A DNA stretch of 64,000 nucleotides from Elusimicrobiota bacterium (GTDB taxonomy: Bacteria; Elusimicrobiota; Elusimicrobia; FEN-1173): positions 1-64,000 of the forward strand of contig JADKCG010000002.1 of the NCBI GenBank assembly GCA_016714745.1, given 5' to 3'. The position numbers and the translations under genes are program-made. The notes below the pieces were generated by a model. The model did no database searches and was not told where the DNA came from. It saw only the letters and a list, made by a program, of their open reading frames with translations. This document shows positions 41,188 to 50,486 of the stretch, one piece after another. The stretch's first letter is position 1. Every line of letters begins with the position of its first letter.

Positions 41188-42527
41188 AACCTGACGGAGG
41201 ACATTTTGGGCGATGAGTTTCCTGTATTTAAGGGATTGATTTGCATCAAAAAATCGCGGAGTAGGGAACGTTCTGTTCCGGTTCGAAGAGCTTTCCCAAT
41301 TTCAAAAAATGCTTTGTCAGCAGAGGCAAGATAGTTCTCAATAATATTTTTCTCATGGGCAAAACTTGCATAGAACGCGTTTGTTGCGAGAAACCCCGCC
41401 TCAAGCATGATTTGCGTAAAGAGAGTCTTAAGCAATAAAGGATCCCCCTGTTTGAAGCTGAAGTGACAAAGGGAATCGATTCCTGCCACAGAGATCTCGA
41501 CCCCATGCTGTTTGGCGATGTTCTTCCATCCGGACTGGACGTCTCTGCCAATTTGGCAGAGTTCTGCCGGAATGTTTAGGCGCTTGACCTTGTTTATTGT
41601 CGCAATGGCCGCTGTCGGACCAATTCTTTCGGTCCAGTAGGTACTGCTCACAAAGGAATCTTCTGCCGCCTGCATAACCTCTGAAACGCCAACCACCGCC
41701 GACATGGGATAGCCGTTGCTCATGCCCTTTGCAAATACCGCAATATCGGGTTTAAGTTTAAACAATAAATGCGCACCACCTACAGCCAGTCGAAAACCCG
41801 CTGTTATTTCATCCACAATTAAGACCGCTCCTATTGCGCGTGTCTCTTCTTGAACAGCACGGAGAAAACGGGGCTCGGGTTGTGTTCCGCGGATAGATTC
41901 AAGGATGACGGCGCCAACTTTTTTTCCCCCAGCTTTAATGAGTTTTTGAAAACCATTTGCGTCATTGTAGGTGAAGGGAGTGGATGTTCCTCGGAGAGCA
42001 CGTGGGACGCCGAGAGGGTTCAGACCGGGAAGAAGATGGCCATCAAGGGATTTTTTATTGGCGACATTTGCCGCCAAATACCAGTCATGCCACCCATGAT
42101 AACCGCAGAACAAGACTCTGTCGCGCCCCGTCTTCGCGCGAGCAATCCGCACGGCGATTGACATTGCCTCACCACCGGTACGGGCAAACCGAACCATGTG
42201 GGCCCACGGGTGCAAGGATATCAGCAGTTTGGCCAACTCAACATCTTCCGGAGCATTGAGCGTACTCATGTTCCCCGCACGGACCACCCGCGACACCGCC
42301 GCATTCACATCCGGATCGGCGTACCCTAGAAGACAGGACCCTATTCCCATGGACGCCATGTCGATGTAACGTTTGCCATCAAGGTCCCAGACGAGGCAAC
42401 CGCTTGACTTAGAAAAATAGGCCGGCCATAGACCCGGAGCGTAGAGCTCCGGCCGTTTGGAAAACAACTGAGTTCCGCCTGGAATTAATTTCTTGGCCTG
42501 CCTGTATAAAGATTGAGTTTTATTCAT
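41184..42527 (-). CDS. Class III PLP aminotransferase (glutamate-1-semialdehyde-type)
   Basis: The 447-residue protein has I-P-G-G-T-Q-L-F-S-K near 15, R-T-G-G-E-A-M-S-I-A-V-R near 117 and F-C-G-Y-H-G-W-H-D-W-Y near 140. D-E-I-T-A-G-F-R near 237 and F-A-K-G-M-S-N-G-Y-P (Schiff-base Lys) near 263 follow. These are the GSA-aminomutase family motifs, also used by sugar-biosynthesis aminotransferases. In this cluster it should aminate a keto-sugar or keto-acid, not make tetrapyrrole precursors. Confidence 0.88.
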   Translation of the reverse strand: MNKTQSLYRQAKKLIPGGTQLFSKRPELYAPGLWPAYFSKSSGCLVWDLDGKRYIDMASMGIGSCLLGYADPDVNAAVSRVVRAGNMSTLNAPEDVELAKLLISLHPWAHMVRFARTGGEAMSIAVRIARAKTGRDRVLFCGYHGWHDWYLAANVANKKSLDGHLLPGLNPLGVPRALRGTSTPFTYNDANGFQKLIKAGGKKVGAVILESIRGTQPEPRFLRAVQEETRAIGAVLIVDEITAGFRLAVGGAHLLFKLKPDIAVFAKGMSNGYPMSAVVGVSEVMQAAEDSFVSSTYWTERIGPTAAIATINKVKRLNIPAELCQIGRDVQSGWKNIAKQHGVEISVAGIDSLCHFSFKQGDPLLLKTLFTQIMLEAGFLATNAFYASFAHEKNIIENYLASADKAFFEIGKALRTGTERSLLRDFLMQINPLNTGNSSPKMSSVRL

Positions 42528-42533
42528 TGTTCC

Positions 42534-43322
42534 CTATCGAGCTATTTTATCCCTTTTTTCCGATTTCACGGGATGGTCACGCCGGAGAGATTTTTTATAC
42601 CCCACATTTCTATCAATGTGACTGTTCATCTTTTCAACTTCAGGATGATTTCTTAGAAAACGAAGGATATCATTCATTCCGAAGTTCTTCTTGGTTTTGT
42701 AGAGCGCATTAAATATTTTTCTAAAAAATCGATAGTCTTCTGCCTGATCAAGAGTCCATCTCATTTTGCCAAGATTTTCCCGATGACTCACATTTTTTAG
42801 CTTGAATAATTTCGGGTTTTCTTTCATGTAGGGGGTTACGTGTTCGCGCTGAGACACCAAGATGGCCTCCTTCCATGCCCGAGACAAAGCGGCCACAGTA
42901 AAGACTTCCACATCCTGGCCGTCAGGGAATGTCTCGGACATCGTGTTTGAGGTATAGTCTGATTGGCTCTTGAGATGATAAGAAACCACACGATCGATGA
43001 TCTGCGGGTCGATCGCTGGACAGTCTGCCGTTATCCTCACGATATGGTCAGCGCGAAACAAACGCGCCGCCTGATAGTAACGGTCAAGGACATCCTCCTC
43101 CGACCCCACATAGAGGCGGATTTTCTTTTCAGCGCACAACCCCACGATCTTCAAGTCCTCTTCCGCGATCGTCGTCGCAACGACCACCTTGACTACTCTG
43201 CGAGCTCGCCTGACCCTCTGTACGACATGCTCCAAAACCTTTTTTCCAGCAAGCGGCAATAGGACTTTTCCTGGCAATCGCGATGAACCAACCCGCGCTT
43301 GAACGATGGCGATAATACTCAT
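42534..43322 (-). CDS. SpsF/PseF-like cytidylyltransferase
   Basis: ATG 43322 opens with I-I-A-I-V-Q-A-R-V-G-S-S-R-L-P-G-K, the nucleotide loop of CMP-sugar synthetases. G-K-K-V-L-E-H-V-V-Q-R-V, then R-I-T-A-D-C-P-A-I-D-P near 95 (metal site) and Q-R-E-H-V-T-P-Y follow. R-W-T-L-D-Q-A-E-D-Y is near the end. With pseC, an aldo/keto reductase and pseB upstream, it probably makes CMP-pseudaminic acid or a close relative. An upstream in-frame stretch to 43406 lacks start support. Confidence 0.82.
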   Translation of the reverse strand: MSIIAIVQARVGSSRLPGKVLLPLAGKKVLEHVVQRVRRARRVVKVVVATTIAEEDLKIVGLCAEKKIRLYVGSEEDVLDRYYQAARLFRADHIVRITADCPAIDPQIIDRVVSYHLKSQSDYTSNTMSETFPDGQDVEVFTVAALSRAWKEAILVSQREHVTPYMKENPKLFKLKNVSHRENLGKMRWTLDQAEDYRFFRKIFNALYKTKKNFGMNDILRFLRNHPEVEKMNSHIDRNVGYKKSLRRDHPVKSEKRDKIAR

Positions 43323-43371
43323 TGATGAACTCTTTTTTTTAGATACCCGATTGTCCGGACCGGGAACTGGT

Positions 43372-44226
43372 TTAGGTCCAGAAACATGGAACCACAACTT
43401 TTTCAATATTGACTGCGAGTTGTTTCAGTTCAGAAAATAATCGCGAATCTTCTAATAATTTCCCAAAGGCCTTCACGTTCTGACGCAAATGAACTTCCGA
43501 ATCGACACCGATCACGATTCGGTCGACGCTTTCGTTGGCAACGACAAACATCAGACAAAGGTCGAGGACTGAAAATCCAGCGCTCATTGACAGGTCACGC
43601 AGTCGTGATATCGAGCCCACCGCTCCTTGAAGAGCCCCCGTCAGCTTATCAACAGGAAGGAATACCGCCCCCTGCAAAAAGACGGATCGGGCATGAATTT
43701 CGATCGACCGGCGCCTTAACTCTGGCATGATTTGTTCAAAGCGAGTATCCAAAACACTATAAGGCAGTTGAATTATATCGGGGCAAATATTTCGATCCAG
43801 CAAAAGTTGGATTTCTTGCGGATAGTATACCGAGAATCCCACTTTCTTAACCATTCCGTTGTTTTTTAAGACCACGAGGGAATCCCAAACTTCCGGATGT
43901 TCCCGATAGGTTTTGAAATCGTGAATAAGATATCCATAAAGTGATTTGGCACGTAACCGTTTTAATGATTGACCCAGGGCCCCCGCAACGCCATCGCCGG
44001 AAACGTTCGGCTGATTTGGAAACTTGCTGACGATGTCAAAGGCCTTTCCAGTTTTCTCACTAAAAGCGCCGATGACCTCTTCGCTGGTCCCATACGCGCG
44101 GCTTGTGTCAAGCATGGTGATCCCACACGCATGCGCGGCATCCAGGATTGAGAAGGCGGAACCGGAATCCGGTTGCCCCCTCTGATTGGCAATGCCGTAA
44201 GGAATCCCCAATTGAACTGTGCCCAA
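43372..44226 (-). CDS. Aldo/keto reductase of the Pse gene block
   Basis: The 284-residue protein shows L-G-T-V-Q-L-G-I-P-Y-G at its start, L-D-T-S-R-A-Y-G-T-S-E near 40 and G-Y-L-I-H-D-F near 98. V-G-F-S-V-Y-Y near 128 follows, and it ends with R-I-V-I-G-V-D-S-E. These are aldo/keto reductase motifs; the Tyr and Lys sites are at usual spacing. Only a TTG start (44226) is available; K-I-C-L-G upstream belongs to the frame but no ATG exists. Such reductases are frequent in pse clusters; the reaction is not established. Confidence 0.75.
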   Translation of the reverse strand: MGTVQLGIPYGIANQRGQPDSGSAFSILDAAHACGITMLDTSRAYGTSEEVIGAFSEKTGKAFDIVSKFPNQPNVSGDGVAGALGQSLKRLRAKSLYGYLIHDFKTYREHPEVWDSLVVLKNNGMVKKVGFSVYYPQEIQLLLDRNICPDIIQLPYSVLDTRFEQIMPELRRRSIEIHARSVFLQGAVFLPVDKLTGALQGAVGSISRLRDLSMSAGFSVLDLCLMFVVANESVDRIVIGVDSEVHLRQNVKAFGKLLEDSRLFSELKQLAVNIEKVVVPCFWT

Positions 44227-44255
44227 ACAGATTTTACTGATGTTTGAACTCTGTT

Positions 44256-45397
44256 TTACTGAAAGAATTTTTTCACCTGTTTAACAATAAAATTCTGGCT
44301 GGCCTCTGACAATCCGGGGAATAATGGCAAGCTCAAACATCGCCTGTAGTATCGTTCCGCATTTGGAAAATCACCGGGGCGATACCCGAACTTTTTTCGA
44401 TAGTAAGAAAGCAGGTGGACGGGGATATAGTTGACCTGTGTCCCGATTCCCAACCTGAACAAATAATCATACAACGCCTGGCGCTTTGTGTGAGGAACTT
44501 GAATGACATACAAGTGGTGAGAAGACGTGGTCCCTGGCCTCTCATACGGAATCGATATTTCTGGAATGTGCTGAAAATTCGAATTGTAGTTCCGAACAAG
44601 CGCTTTCCGGGTTTTGCAAAATTGATCGAGGCGGGACAATTGGGACCGTCCCAGCGCACACTGAAAATCCGTAATACGGTAATTGTATCCCAGTTCAGCA
44701 ATGTCGTAAAACCATCGTGGTTGGGAAGCACGTTTCACAATCCCATGATGCCTCAAGCGACGTGCCCGTTCATAGATGCGCTTATTGTTTGTGAGGAGCG
44801 CCCCTCCCTCTCCCGTTGTAATATGTTTAATGGGATGAAAACTCATGATACTGATATCCGCGTGAACGCACGATCCAATCCGTACCTGTGCCCCGCGATG
44901 CTCATACGCCGCACCAAGTGCGTGGGCCGCATCTTCAACAATGGGTATGCCGTAGCGCGCGCTTATTCTTGAATACGCCTCCACATCTGCGACGGTCCCA
45001 TAAAATGGACGGGCACAATGGCACGAACTTTTTTTCTTCGGGACGAAGATTCCAGATACTCTTCAAGAAGTTCCGGACTCATGTGGTACGTCTTAGGGTC
45101 AATGTCAACGAATCGTGGTCGGGCGCCGACATAGCACGCACAGTTGGCACTTGCTGAGAAAGTAATGGGGGAAGTTAGAACAGTGTCTCCTGGTCCAATT
45201 CCAAGAGAAAGCATTGCCACATGCAAGGCGGCTGTTCCACTTGAGACAGCAATGCAAAAACGTGCACCGGTATAGCGACACATTGCGTTTTCGAATTCTC
45301 CAACAAGTGGGCCTTGAGTGAGCCAGTCTGAGGTTAAGGCGGAGGTTACCGCCTGAACATCTTTGCGTGTGATGGATTGCCGCCCGTAGGGGATCAA
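44256..45397 (-). CDS. pseC: PseC-type UDP-sugar aminotransferase (frameshifted)
   Basis: Two frames join into one protein of ~380 residues. The first part (to ~44990) has I-P-Y-G-R-Q-S-I, V-S-S-G-T-A-A-L-H and V-P-V-H-F-M-G-P. The second continues A-D-V-E-A-Y-S-R-I with P-I-V-E-D-A-A-H-A-L-G, the Schiff-base Lys in F-H-P-I-K-H-I-T-T-G-E-G-G, and L-G-Y-N-Y-R-I-T-D-F-Q-C-A-L-G. A single missing base near 44998 causes the shift. PseC aminates UDP-4-keto-6-deoxy-AltNAc after PseB, whose gene starts upstream. The lesion may be a read error, because every catalytic part is conserved. Confidence 0.8.
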
Positions 45398-45410
45398 GGG
45401 GAGCCCTCCT

Positions 45411-46406
45411 CTATGCGCTTTGTAAAATCATGGCGCGCAATGAATCGACCTCAAGCCAGGCATCATTCGTGTCGCTCCGATAAGCAAAACCCTCTTTTAC
45501 ATAATCGTAATGAGCGTATTTTGATTCCAAAGCGGAGCTTGCCGCAAACTGCGGGAGAACAACAAAGAAGTCCCCCACACGCTTTGTACTTCGCGCTTCG
45601 TCCTCGGAAATGAGGGTCTCATGAAGTTTCTCTCCAGGACGAATTCCAAAAATCTTAAACGTGCAAAGAGGATCGACCGCCCTGGCCAAATCGGTAATTC
45701 TCATTGAGGGGATGCGGGGGACAAAGAGTTCCCCTCCTTCGGCCTCTTGGAGAGCGTGCAAAACAAGTTCAACACCTTGACCGAGCCCAACCCAAAAACG
45801 AGTCATTTGCTCATGGGTAATCGGAAACTCCTTAACGCCGCGGCTTTTCAAATCAAGAAAAAGAGGGATAACGCTTCCTCGGGATCCGATCACATTCCCG
45901 TACCTCACAACGGAGAATGTCGTCCTATTTCCGGTATAAGCATTGGCCGCGATAAAAATCTTTTCCGCCACCAGTTTGGTGGCGCCATAAAGATTGATGG
46001 GATTGACGGCTTTGTCGGTGGAGAGGGCGACCACTTTTTTAACGCCCCGATCCACCGCCGCTTCAACAATGTTATCCGCCCCCACCACATTGGTCTTTAC
46101 CGCTTCGGTCGGATTGTATTCAAGGGCGGGAACTTGTTTAAGAGCGGCCGCGTGAACAACGTAATCCACTCCCTCAAAGGCACGGTACAATCGATTTCTG
46201 TCCCGAACGTCTCCGATAAAGTAGCGAACCGGATATTTTTCCGGGGGGAACATTTTCGCCATTTCAGACTGCTTGTACTCGTCTCGACTGAACACAATAA
46301 ACTTCTCGGGACGAAAACGGTTCAGAAAAACGGAAGTAAACATTTTACCAAAGGATCCCGTCCCTCCCGTAACCAATACCGTCTTCCCATCAAACATGTT
46401 TTTCAT
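45411..46406 (-). CDS. pseB: UDP-GlcNAc 4,6-dehydratase (inverting), PseB type
   Basis: The 331-residue SDR has V-L-V-T-G-G-T-G-S-F-G-K near residue 12 and F-S-R-D-E-Y-K-Q-S-E. A-A-L-K-Q-V-P-A-L-E-Y-N-P is a PseB hallmark. L-S-T-D-K-A-V-N-P and Y-G-A-T-K (catalytic Tyr/Lys), then V-R-Y-G-N-V-I-G-S-R-G-S follow. It performs the first committed step of pseudaminic acid synthesis: UDP-GlcNAc to UDP-4-keto-6-deoxy-AltNAc. It is followed by pseC after 13 bases. Confidence 0.93.
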   Translation of the reverse strand: MKNMFDGKTVLVTGGTGSFGKMFTSVFLNRFRPEKFIVFSRDEYKQSEMAKMFPPEKYPVRYFIGDVRDRNRLYRAFEGVDYVVHAAALKQVPALEYNPTEAVKTNVVGADNIVEAAVDRGVKKVVALSTDKAVNPINLYGATKLVAEKIFIAANAYTGNRTTFSVVRYGNVIGSRGSVIPLFLDLKSRGVKEFPITHEQMTRFWVGLGQGVELVLHALQEAEGGELFVPRIPSMRITDLARAVDPLCTFKIFGIRPGEKLHETLISEDEARSTKRVGDFFVVLPQFAASSALESKYAHYDYVKEGFAYRSDTNDAWLEVDSLRAMILQSA

Positions 46407-46460
46407 AGAAACTCCTAAAGGTTTTGGAAGAAGAAATAGGAAGACCGCACCCAGTTCGTG

Positions 46461-47522
46461 TCATGCTCTATTTCCCGTCAAACGGAATATGAGCCTTTTT
46501 AAAAATTGACCGCGCACGGTGGGCGCGCCAAAGCACGTGTTGCAGATGGATGGTTTATTGATTCCCGAATGAATTCGCTCAAACACGGATTTATTACGTT
46601 CCAATATACTGTGCAACGCCTCTTTTTTAATGTTTCCCAAACCAAACATATCTCCATACCCTAAGCAACAAGGCATCACGTTGCCTGAGGACAAAACCCC
46701 CAGAATTCGTGTTCCACATTTTTTATTCGAACGTACGGGGTAAAAGTCCGTGAGTCTTCGCCCGTAGATAAACCGTTTGACTTTAAAATTAACATTTTGA
46801 GCCACAGAGAATCCCGTCTGCTCTAAATAATCACTCGGGGCGCCCTCCAAATACTCATCCAACTTATTAAAATCGATCTTGATCGAAGCATTGCTGGCCA
46901 TAAGGTTTTTGAAAAACAAAACGACGTCATTCCGTAGCGATTGAACGGTGTTGTACATGGATGGATCCCCGTGTTCGAGACCCAGGACTGACCGCAAGAT
47001 CCTCTTGAACGGGGGCATGTAATTACAACCGACATCAATCGTCACTCGTGTGGTTTTTCCGATCACCGCATTAAGATACGAAATCACCCCCGCGGTGTAT
47101 TTTTTGAAATCCATATCGATTCCCCGGGCCTTCTTAAAAATTGTTTTATTGAGTGTTTGCAATGATATTTTTACCTTGGAAGGCTCTGCGGCAACCAACT
47201 CGTTAAGACAATCGGGGTTTTGAAAATGTGTGCCGTTGGTAATAAGAAGAGTGGGGACTTTTCGATCCCTCGCATAACGGATAAACTTGAAAATCCGTTT
47301 GTCCAGCAACGGTTCATTGTAATGACTCAGACAGACATGCTCAAACTTATCGTTTGGATCAATGGCGTCAATAAGTTTATAAACCATTTCATCTTCCAAG
47401 AGGATTCCCTTATCTTTCCTCAGAGGAAACGCGCAAAAAGAACATCTCATATCACAGGATGCAAAGGTCTCTATCGATAATATGCTGTATCCATAAACAG
47501 ACAAATCAATAGGATGAACCAC
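46461..47522 (-). CDS. Radical SAM/SPASM protein
   Basis: GTG 47522, with GGAGGAATAG just upstream, starts the 353-residue protein. The cluster C-D-M-R-C-S-F-C is near residue 24. A C-terminal SPASM-like Cys set follows: C-G-T near 268, C-C-L-G-Y-G-D near 283, then C-N-T-C-F-G near 335. L-S-H-Y-N-E-P-L near 66 (the SAM-barrel strand) fits. The family modifies peptides or carbohydrates and often sits in glycan loci. A gap of 134 bases lies upstream, with no gene I can see. Confidence 0.85.
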   Translation of the reverse strand: MVHPIDLSVYGYSILSIETFASCDMRCSFCAFPLRKDKGILLEDEMVYKLIDAIDPNDKFEHVCLSHYNEPLLDKRIFKFIRYARDRKVPTLLITNGTHFQNPDCLNELVAAEPSKVKISLQTLNKTIFKKARGIDMDFKKYTAGVISYLNAVIGKTTRVTIDVGCNYMPPFKRILRSVLGLEHGDPSMYNTVQSLRNDVVLFFKNLMASNASIKIDFNKLDEYLEGAPSDYLEQTGFSVAQNVNFKVKRFIYGRRLTDFYPVRSNKKCGTRILGVLSSGNVMPCCLGYGDMFGLGNIKKEALHSILERNKSVFERIHSGINKPSICNTCFGAPTVRGQFLKRLIFRLTGNRA

Positions 47523-47656
47523 TCTATTCCTCCAATGACCAGCGTCCCAAGATCTGACATTGAACCGCGGTCATTTTTTCTTCTCTCAGAGCCTGGAAAC
47601 CATTTGATATCCAATCTGTGGGCACAAGCGATTGTCAACCGTCCTTTCTGGTTTTG

Positions 47657-48715
47657 TCAAAACATTTCCCACGAGAGCAATTCATCCGCTCCAATATTTC
47701 GTATCGCCGTCCGTCCCACCACCACACTCCGATATTCCGGATAGATACCGGTTCCAGGCCGCTTGCACGAGATGGCTTGATCTGTAATGACTTGTCCTTT
47801 CTTTATTTCACGAATAGCAACGAGACTTTTCCGCGCGTATTGAAACGCCTTATCTTCAGCCGCGTAATGGGCATTCTGGAATGAACTTATGTTTTTCTCA
47901 ACGCGACGACAACTTTTGACGAATCCCGCGAGCTCTGCGCTGGTTAGGGCAAACTTATGATCGGGGCTGTCGGGCAAGTTGCTGTCGATGGTGTAGTGTT
48001 TTTCGATCGAACGGGCCCCTAGCGCCACCGCCGCCAACGACACTTCCCCGCCATACGTATGATCGGAATAGCCGATAGGGATATCGGGAAATATTTGTTT
48101 CAGCCGTACCATTTTGGCAAGATTAGCATCTTCGTCTTTACAGGGATAGCTCAGCACGCAGTGTTGGAGCGCGATCTGCCTATTTCCTTTCCTTAGAATG
48201 ACATCGATGGCCTTTTCCACCTCCCCCACAGAGGCCGCCCCCGTCGACATCACCATGGGTTTTCCGCAGTCCGCAATGTATTCAATCATCAAATGATTCG
48301 TGATCTCTGCGGAAGCGATCTTGAAAAAATCAATGTCAAGTTTTTTTAAAAATCGCGCACTGTCCATCCCAAAAGGGGACGATGCAAAAAGGATCTTCTG
48401 TTCTCGGGCGTATTCTTTGAGTTCATAATAGGCTTTTTTTGGCAAGTCATCCACCCTGGAAAACATTTCGAACTGGGTTCCCCCTCCGTCCGTATCAAGC
48501 GTGGGATCCCAATAGCGCGGGGCGCTCTTTGTGCTGATCTCATCAGCGCGATACGTTTGAAATTTGATAGCGTCGGCCCCACCGGCCTTGGCGGATCGAA
48601 TAAGTTCTTTGGCGCGTGAGACATCATTATTGTGATTGACCCCGGCGTCGAGCATGATGAAACAGGGCGCCCCCTCTCCAATACCCGCGCCATGCTGGAA
48701 CCGTATTCGACCCAT
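47657..48715 (-). CDS. NeuB-family sialic-acid-like synthase, second copy
   Basis: ATG 48715 follows GGAGGACGAC. The 352-residue protein has L-D-A-G-V-N-H-N-N near 22, A-I-K-F-Q-T-Y-R-A-D-E-I and S-S-P-F-G-M-D. K-I-A-S-A-E-I, then P-I-G-Y-S-D-H-T-Y-G and I-E-K-H-Y-T-I-D follow, with a SAF-like end near residue 300. It belongs to the NeuB/LegI branch, unlike the PseI-type copy at 24 kb. It makes a nine-carbon acid from an amino-hexose and phosphoenolpyruvate. The next two genes (SpsF-like and a third NeuB) are packed upstream. Confidence 0.88.
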   Translation of the reverse strand: MGRIRFQHGAGIGEGAPCFIMLDAGVNHNNDVSRAKELIRSAKAGGADAIKFQTYRADEISTKSAPRYWDPTLDTDGGGTQFEMFSRVDDLPKKAYYELKEYAREQKILFASSPFGMDSARFLKKLDIDFFKIASAEITNHLMIEYIADCGKPMVMSTGAASVGEVEKAIDVILRKGNRQIALQHCVLSYPCKDEDANLAKMVRLKQIFPDIPIGYSDHTYGGEVSLAAVALGARSIEKHYTIDSNLPDSPDHKFALTSAELAGFVKSCRRVEKNISSFQNAHYAAEDKAFQYARKSLVAIREIKKGQVITDQAISCKRPGTGIYPEYRSVVVGRTAIRNIGADELLSWEMF

Positions 48716-49465
48716 TGTCGTCCTCCGTTAATCGATTAGAATTTTTTCTTATTTCGTCTGCGGCCGCACGATCTTCTTTCACGCGAGGGTATTCCGGCAA
48801 TTGAGCGCAGTGGGAAACGATTTCCTTCAACGTTGGAACCCGCCCTTGAAAGTGGTTCAATAGCTCATTTGCAAATCTTAAATCCGATTCGTAGTCAATG
48901 GTCAGCCTCAGTTGCGGCATGCGAACAGACTCAGACACTGAAAAAAAGTTCTTTTGTACGAATGGTGCCAGCTCAAAAAAATAGGTCATATACTCTCGCT
49001 CAGTTCCGGCGTGCGGGATCTCCGGTGGAGTTCTTCAAGAACCGAACTTCGCACTATTTCACATGCTGTTCCGAGCGGGACTCCGATCTGCCGAGCATAA
49101 TCGGCATTTGTTTCCTTCATCTTGATAAACATTTCATGCATGGAAATAAAATCCGTAAACGGATTATCCCCCGTTATTCTCACAATGTATTCAGAAGGAT
49201 GTGCCGCGACACAGCGGATAAACCGCTTCAGGACATCCTCCGCATCTCCACAAAAACACTTCACACCCTTTTCGGCACACCACAATTCTATCTCTTTGTC
49301 CTCATCAGCGGTGGTTGTGCATACGATAAAATCGTCAAGCCCCGATGTTCGCAGTCGGTCCACGAGCATTTGGAGGATTGGCTTCCCCGCGATCGTGCGA
49401 AACGCTTTTTTCGGAAGTCGTTTTGAAGCCATGCGAACAGCGACCAATCCTATGATCTCAGCCAT
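48627..49465 (-). CDS. SpsF-like cytidylyltransferase, split by a frameshift
   Basis: Two frames overlap at an ATGA (48986-48989). The first (ATG 49465) has L-V-A-V-R-M-A-S-K-R-L-P-K-K-A, the CMP-synthetase loop, and R-I-T-G-D-N-P-F-T-D near 95, ending R-T-P-E-L-S-E. The second begins Y-M-T-Y-F-F-E-L and has L-R-L-T-I-D-Y-E-S-D. This equals the C-terminal half of SpsF-like enzymes, where R-x-H-x-T/M-T follows R-T-P-E-L. So it is one gene with a one-base lesion, or a translationally coupled split pair. The second frame also overlaps NeuB copy 2 by ~89 bases. Confidence 0.75.
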
Positions 49466-50486
49466 AGATGCTTTCGGGTGAAATAACCTCAAATAATTGG
49501 ATTTCTTTTTGGGCGATATGCCCTACCACCTGATCGGATTGATTAATTGTAAAAAATTGGGCCCGAGGAGATAAACGCGCACAACGGCCAGTAATGTCCT
49601 TTGGGCGGATCTGAGCTCCTCGTCGAATGGGACGCGCCGCTACTATTAATTTCCGCTTGGATCGCGAATAGTCCTGTTCTGAATGGGACAGTAAAAAGGA
49701 CGGTGCACCCAGAGCGGCGTGGGTAAGCTTCAAACACTGAAGAAGTTGATCAAACTGGGATGGGTCATACGCTGATTGCCAATCGTATAACGTCTCCCTT
49801 TCTTTCAAAAAGGCGTGTTTTTCAATACAGCACGCACCCACCCCCATAGCGAGACAAGGCACATGTGCCGAGAAAGGGTCAGAAGCCGGAGAATGGTCCA
49901 TGTAACCAACCGGACAGCCGTATCGCTCTCTCAAAAATTTAATTCGATTCACGTTCGACTCCACTATTGGAGTAGGGAACGCCTGAAACCCCACCATGAG
50001 ACAGAACGCCTTTCCCGCACACAAACTGACCATCGCGTCGATTTCGCTCAACGTCGCGCCCCCAACGGAGATCAGGACTGGTTTTCCATATGAAATGACT
50101 TTTTTAATAAAAGAATCGTTCCCAATGTCACTGGCATAGATCTTAAAACCGTCGGCGCCAACTCGATCCGCCAATGCCAATGATTTTTCGCCAAACACAT
50201 CGAAATAGGCTTTTTTCCTTGCGCGATGAACGAGCCGAACAATTTTTGAGAATTCCGATTGAGGAAATTCAAACGATCTAAAGAGTTGATATTGGGGATG
50301 AATCGGAGTTAAAAAATCATCCGCCACAATGTACTGGAATTTAACGGCAGGCACCGCCGTGCGACAGAGGGCCTCCGTCAAACGGCGCAAATAGCTGAGA
50401 GAGCCACCATGGGAATTGGCGATCTCTGCAATGAGGAGCGGAACGGCATGGGGCTTTTTAGACAAAGGAAATCTCCCGGTTTTCAT
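49458..50486 (-). CDS. Divergent NeuB-family synthase, third copy
   Basis: The start at ATG 50486 overlaps the flippase stop (ATGA); a longer frame to 50603 is spurious. The 342-residue protein has L-L-I-A-E-I-A-N-S-H-G-G-S near 15, V-K-F-Q-Y-I-V-A near 50 and G-Y-M-D-H-S-P near 215. C-C-I-E-K-H-A-F near 238 is followed by a SAF-like end (near 290, R-R-G-A-Q-I). The usual N-x-x-H-N is S-H-G-G here and the sequence lacks several PseI/NeuB blocks, so it is divergent and its sugar substrate may differ. It overlaps the SpsF-like gene by eight bases. Confidence 0.8.
   Translation of the reverse strand: MKTGRFPLSKKPHAVPLLIAEIANSHGGSLSYLRRLTEALCRTAVPAVKFQYIVADDFLTPIHPQYQLFRSFEFPQSEFSKIVRLVHRARKKAYFDVFGEKSLALADRVGADGFKIYASDIGNDSFIKKVISYGKPVLISVGGATLSEIDAMVSLCAGKAFCLMVGFQAFPTPIVESNVNRIKFLRERYGCPVGYMDHSPASDPFSAHVPCLAMGVGACCIEKHAFLKERETLYDWQSAYDPSQFDQLLQCLKLTHAALGAPSFLLSHSEQDYSRSKRKLIVAARPIRRGAQIRPKDITGRCARLSPRAQFFTINQSDQVVGHIAQKEIQLFEVISPESIYG

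Noticed and set aside
45747..46418. 223-codon plus-strand frame over pseB
   Set aside because: Mirror of the pseB frame; composition shows no family pattern.
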